Assembly: GCA_016713105.1 (NCBI GenBank)
Contig: JADJPS010000001.1
Span: 248,001 to 312,000 of the forward strand
Direction of reading: 5' to 3'
Length of the DNA stretch: 64,000 nt
Source of the DNA: Devosia sp.
GTDB lineage: Bacteria; Pseudomonadota; Alphaproteobacteria; Rhizobiales; Devosiaceae
Below, one piece after another: positions 61,794-64,000 of this stretch (within the stretch, counting starts at the first letter, position 1; each line of letters opens with the position of its first letter). The position numbers and the translations under genes are program-made. The notes below the pieces were generated by a model, which did no database searches, had not been told where the DNA came from, and saw only the letters and a program-made list of their open reading frames with translations.

Positions 61794-63389
61794 ATGAACT
61801 TGATGAAAACCCTGCTCGCTGCCACTGCGCTTGCCGTGGTGATGAGCGGCAGTGCCTACGCCAAGCAGCTCGTCTATTGCTCGGAAGCCTCGCCGGCCCA
61901 TTTCGATCCTGGCCCGACCACGGGTGGCAATGATTTCGACGCGTCTTCGCGCACCATCTACAACCGTCTCGTCGAGTTCGAGCACGGCGGCACGGCCGTC
62001 ATGCCGGCCCTGGCGGAGAGCTGGGAAGTCTCCGATGACGGGCTGACCTACACGTTCCATCTGCGTGCCGGCGTGAAGTTCCATACCACCCCCTACTTCA
62101 CCCCGACCCGCGACCTCACCGCCGACGACGTCATCTATTCGTTCGAGCGCCAGTGGAAGCAGGACAACCCGTGGTATCAGTACCTCGAGGGGCTGAGCTG
62201 GGACTACTTCCAGGGCATGGACATGCCCAAGTTCCTCGCCTCCATGGAGAAGGTCGACGACCTCACCGTCAAGTTGACGCTCACCGAGCCCAACGCGCCG
62301 ATGATCGCCAATCTGGGCATGGACTTCGCCTCGATCGTCTCCAAGGAGTATGCCGACCAGCTCGCCGCCTCCGGTAACCTGGCAGACTTCGCCAACAAGC
62401 CGATCGGCACCGGCCCGTTCGTGTTCGTCGACTACCAGACCGACGCCGTCATCCGCTACCAGGCCTTCGCCGACTACTGGGCCGGCAAGGTGGCGATCGA
62501 CGACCTGATCTTCGCCATCACCACCGATCCCGCGGTGCGTGGCCAGAAGCTCAAGGCCGGCGAATGCGACATCATGAGCTATCCGGCCCCGGCCGATATT
62601 GCCGGGCTGCAGGCCGATTCGAACCTGACCGTCATGGAGCAGGAAGGTCTCAACATCGGCTACCTGGCCTATAACACCACCATCGCGCCGATGGACAATG
62701 CCAGCGTCCGCAAGGCGCTGACCATGGCGATCAACAAGGACGCCATCATCGACGCCGTCTACCAGGGTGCCGGCCAGAACGCCAAGAACCTGATCCCGCC
62801 CACCATGTGGTCGTACAACGACGCGATCCCGGCCGACACCTACGATCCGGAAGCGGCCAGGAAGATGCTGGCCGACGCCGGCGTCACCAACCTGACCCTC
62901 GACCTGTGGGCCATGCCGGTGTCGCGCCCCTACAATCCCAACGCGCAACGCGTCGCCGAGCTGGTCCAGGCCGACTGGGCCGCGGTGGGTGTCACCGCCA
63001 ACATCGTGACCTATGAGTGGACCGAGTACCGCCAGCGCGGCAAGGCTCCCGATCGTCCGGGCGCGTTCCAGATCGGCTGGACGGGTGACAATGGCGATCC
63101 GGACAACTTCTTTGCCACCCTGTTCTCCTGCTCGGCCATTGGCGTGTCCAACTACGCGAGCTGGTGCAACAAGGACTTCGAGGATGCCATCCAGGCCGCC
63201 AAGACGACGTCCGACCAGGCCGAGCGCACCGCGCTCTACACCAAGGCTCAGGAAGTCTTCAAGGCAGAGGAGCCGGCGATGACGCTGGCCCACTCCAAGG
63301 TGTTCATGCCCATGAGCAAGAAGGTCATCGGCTACACCATGGATCCGCTCGGCATTCACCGCTTCGACAACGTCGACGTGGCCGAATAA
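61794..63389 (+). CDS. DppA-like ABC substrate-binding protein (dipeptide/nickel/oligopeptide class)
   Basis: A 531-residue periplasmic protein. The signal peptide (MNLMKTLLAATALAVVMSGS) ends at AYA-KQL. The mature N-terminus LVYCSEASPAHFDPG with its Cys, plus NRLVEFEHG and IGTGPFVFVDYQTDAVIRY, are family 5 binding-protein signatures close to DppA. The ATG at 61794 follows GGGAGACAACC. A perfect hairpin and the permease gene follow. The RutR-like box upstream hints that the natural ligand may be a pyrimidine breakdown product such as an N-carbamoyl amino acid or a small peptide; that is inference. Confidence 0.92.
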   Translation: MNLMKTLLAATALAVVMSGSAYAKQLVYCSEASPAHFDPGPTTGGNDFDASSRTIYNRLVEFEHGGTAVMPALAESWEVSDDGLTYTFHLRAGVKFHTTPYFTPTRDLTADDVIYSFERQWKQDNPWYQYLEGLSWDYFQGMDMPKFLASMEKVDDLTVKLTLTEPNAPMIANLGMDFASIVSKEYADQLAASGNLADFANKPIGTGPFVFVDYQTDAVIRYQAFADYWAGKVAIDDLIFAITTDPAVRGQKLKAGECDIMSYPAPADIAGLQADSNLTVMEQEGLNIGYLAYNTTIAPMDNASVRKALTMAINKDAIIDAVYQGAGQNAKNLIPPTMWSYNDAIPADTYDPEAARKMLADAGVTNLTLDLWAMPVSRPYNPNAQRVAELVQADWAAVGVTANIVTYEWTEYRQRGKAPDRPGAFQIGWTGDNGDPDNFFATLFSCSAIGVSNYASWCNKDFEDAIQAAKTTSDQAERTALYTKAQEVFKAEEPAMTLAHSKVFMPMSKKVIGYTMDPLGIHRFDNVDVAE

Positions 63390-63401
63390 GATCGACGCAA
63401 G

Positions 63402-63435
63402 CGAAGGGCGGCGCCGCATACGGCGCCGCCCTTCG
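63402..63435. terminator. perfect hairpin between binding protein and permease
   Basis: CGAAGGGCGGCGCCG (63402-63416) and its exact complement (63421-63435) form a 15-base stem with a CATA loop. There is no U-run and the permease follows in 12 bases, so it more likely protects the upstream mRNA or reduces read-through than fully terminates. This pattern is common after binding-protein genes. Confidence 0.7.
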
Positions 63436-63446
63436 ACCTGTCCGGC

Positions 63447-64000
63447 ATGTTCCGCTTCATTCTCCACAAGCTCGCCCTGATCGTGCCGACCGTGTTCGGC
63501 ATCACGATCGCTGCGTTCGCCTTCATCCGTCTGCTTCCCGGCGATCCGATCGAGGCCATGGTCGGCCAGCACGGCATCACGCCGGAGCGCTATGCCATCC
63601 TCAAGGAGCAGTTCGGCTACAACCTGCCGATCTGGGAGCAGTACTTCAACTACATCGCCGATCTCCTGCGAGGAGACTTTGGCATTTCGCTGGCCACCAA
63701 GCGGCCGGTGATCGACGAGTTCCTGACCCTGTTCCCGGCAACCGTGGAACTGTCGCTGTTCGCGATGCTGCTGGCGGTCCTGCTCGGCATCCTGGCGGGC
63801 ATCTTCTCCGCCATCAAGCGCGGCTCCTGGATCGACCAGATGACCATGGGGGTGGCGCTGGCCGGCTATTCGATGCCGATCTTCTGGTGGGGCCTGCTGC
63901 TGATCATCTTCTTTTCCGGCTACCTCGGCTGGACCCCGGTCTCGGGCCGCATCGCGCTCAGCTTCTTCTTCCCGCGCGTCACCGGCTTCATGCTGATCGA
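63447..64000 (+). CDS. DppB-like ABC permease, 5' part
   Basis: The gene is cut by the right edge; 184 codons are visible. It begins MFRFILHKLALIVPTVFGIT, the typical first helix of DppB/OppB permeases, followed by RLLPGDPIEAMVGQHG and SLFAMLLAVLLGILAGIFSA. It is the inner-membrane partner of the binding protein just upstream. DppC and DppD/F-like ATPases are expected beyond the window. Confidence 0.9.
   Translation, partial: MFRFILHKLALIVPTVFGITIAAFAFIRLLPGDPIEAMVGQHGITPERYAILKEQFGYNLPIWEQYFNYIADLLRGDFGISLATKRPVIDEFLTLFPATVELSLFAMLLAVLLGILAGIFSAIKRGSWIDQMTMGVALAGYSMPIFWWGLLLIIFFSGYLGWTPVSGRIALSFFFPRVTGFMLI

Overview
The window is a very GC-rich bacterial chromosome segment, densely packed with short operons. 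It has no rRNA, tRNA, CRISPR array, integrase or transposase that I could recognise. The gene content suggests an alphaproteobacterium, probably Hyphomicrobiales and perhaps Devosia-like: many ABC importers for sugars and nitrogen compounds, a RutR-controlled reductive pyrimidine pathway, phnN/phnM with a DUF1045 partner, FNR/FixK-type boxes, and TTG/GTG starts. That placement is an inference from gene families, not from a marker gene.

Layout. 1-4965: end of a Ugp-type sugar ABC operon, a TIM-barrel epimerase, and divergent nanE/nanK (amino-sugar catabolism). 4990-10470: a protein-quality-control cluster (GyrI-like protein, divergent GroEL, FtsH-like protease, Hsp20, phosphoribosyltransferase) behind an FNR/FixK-like box. 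10578-18578: a LacI-regulated importer (two LplB/LplC-type permeases and a binding protein) followed by two different ADP-ribosylglycohydrolase-superfamily enzymes. Two palindromic LacI-type operators are visible here. 18738-23149: CoA-transferase and CitE-like lyase, a broken AraC regulator and a GH4 glycosidase. 23217-25343: orphan FliK-like and FlhB-C-terminal-like flagellar export proteins. 25456-32694: a D-threonine-aldolase-like gene, a GH20 hexosaminidase, an acetyltransferase, a GGDEF-EAL protein and a membrane mannosyltransferase.

32744-50977 holds a complete reductive pyrimidine degradation route in pieces. PreT/PreA reduces uracil or thymine, HydA opens the ring, an AmaB/HyuC-type enzyme removes the carbamoyl group, an omega-transaminase converts beta-alanine or 3-aminoisobutyrate to the semialdehyde, and MmsA oxidises it to an acyl-CoA. 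A four-gene NMT1/SsuA-type ABC importer is attached, and a RutR repressor is encoded divergently from the transaminase. RutR-like boxes lie beside rutR, before preT, and before a distant dipeptide-type importer at 61794. The block also contains unrelated genes (a TupA-like pair, an EamA transporter, a DoxX protein, a diguanylate cyclase). 51319-57076: an RlpA-like protein, a phnN-phnM-DUF1045 module with two tiny downstream genes, glycerate kinase and small proteins. 57214-59413: a galactose-1-dehydrogenase, cupin and SDR operon. 59398-64000: small proteins, an aldo/keto reductase, a VOC protein, and the start of a DppA/DppB importer.

Two features cut across the window. First, about sixteen single-base indels or nonsense changes interrupt otherwise well conserved genes, mostly at short homopolymers. 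They include two steps of the pyrimidine pathway, so sequencing or assembly error is more likely than decay for many of them. Second, a family of palindromic intergenic repeats (CCCTCACCC/GGGTGAGGG type) recurs, and one pair flanks a DUF559 nuclease remnant.
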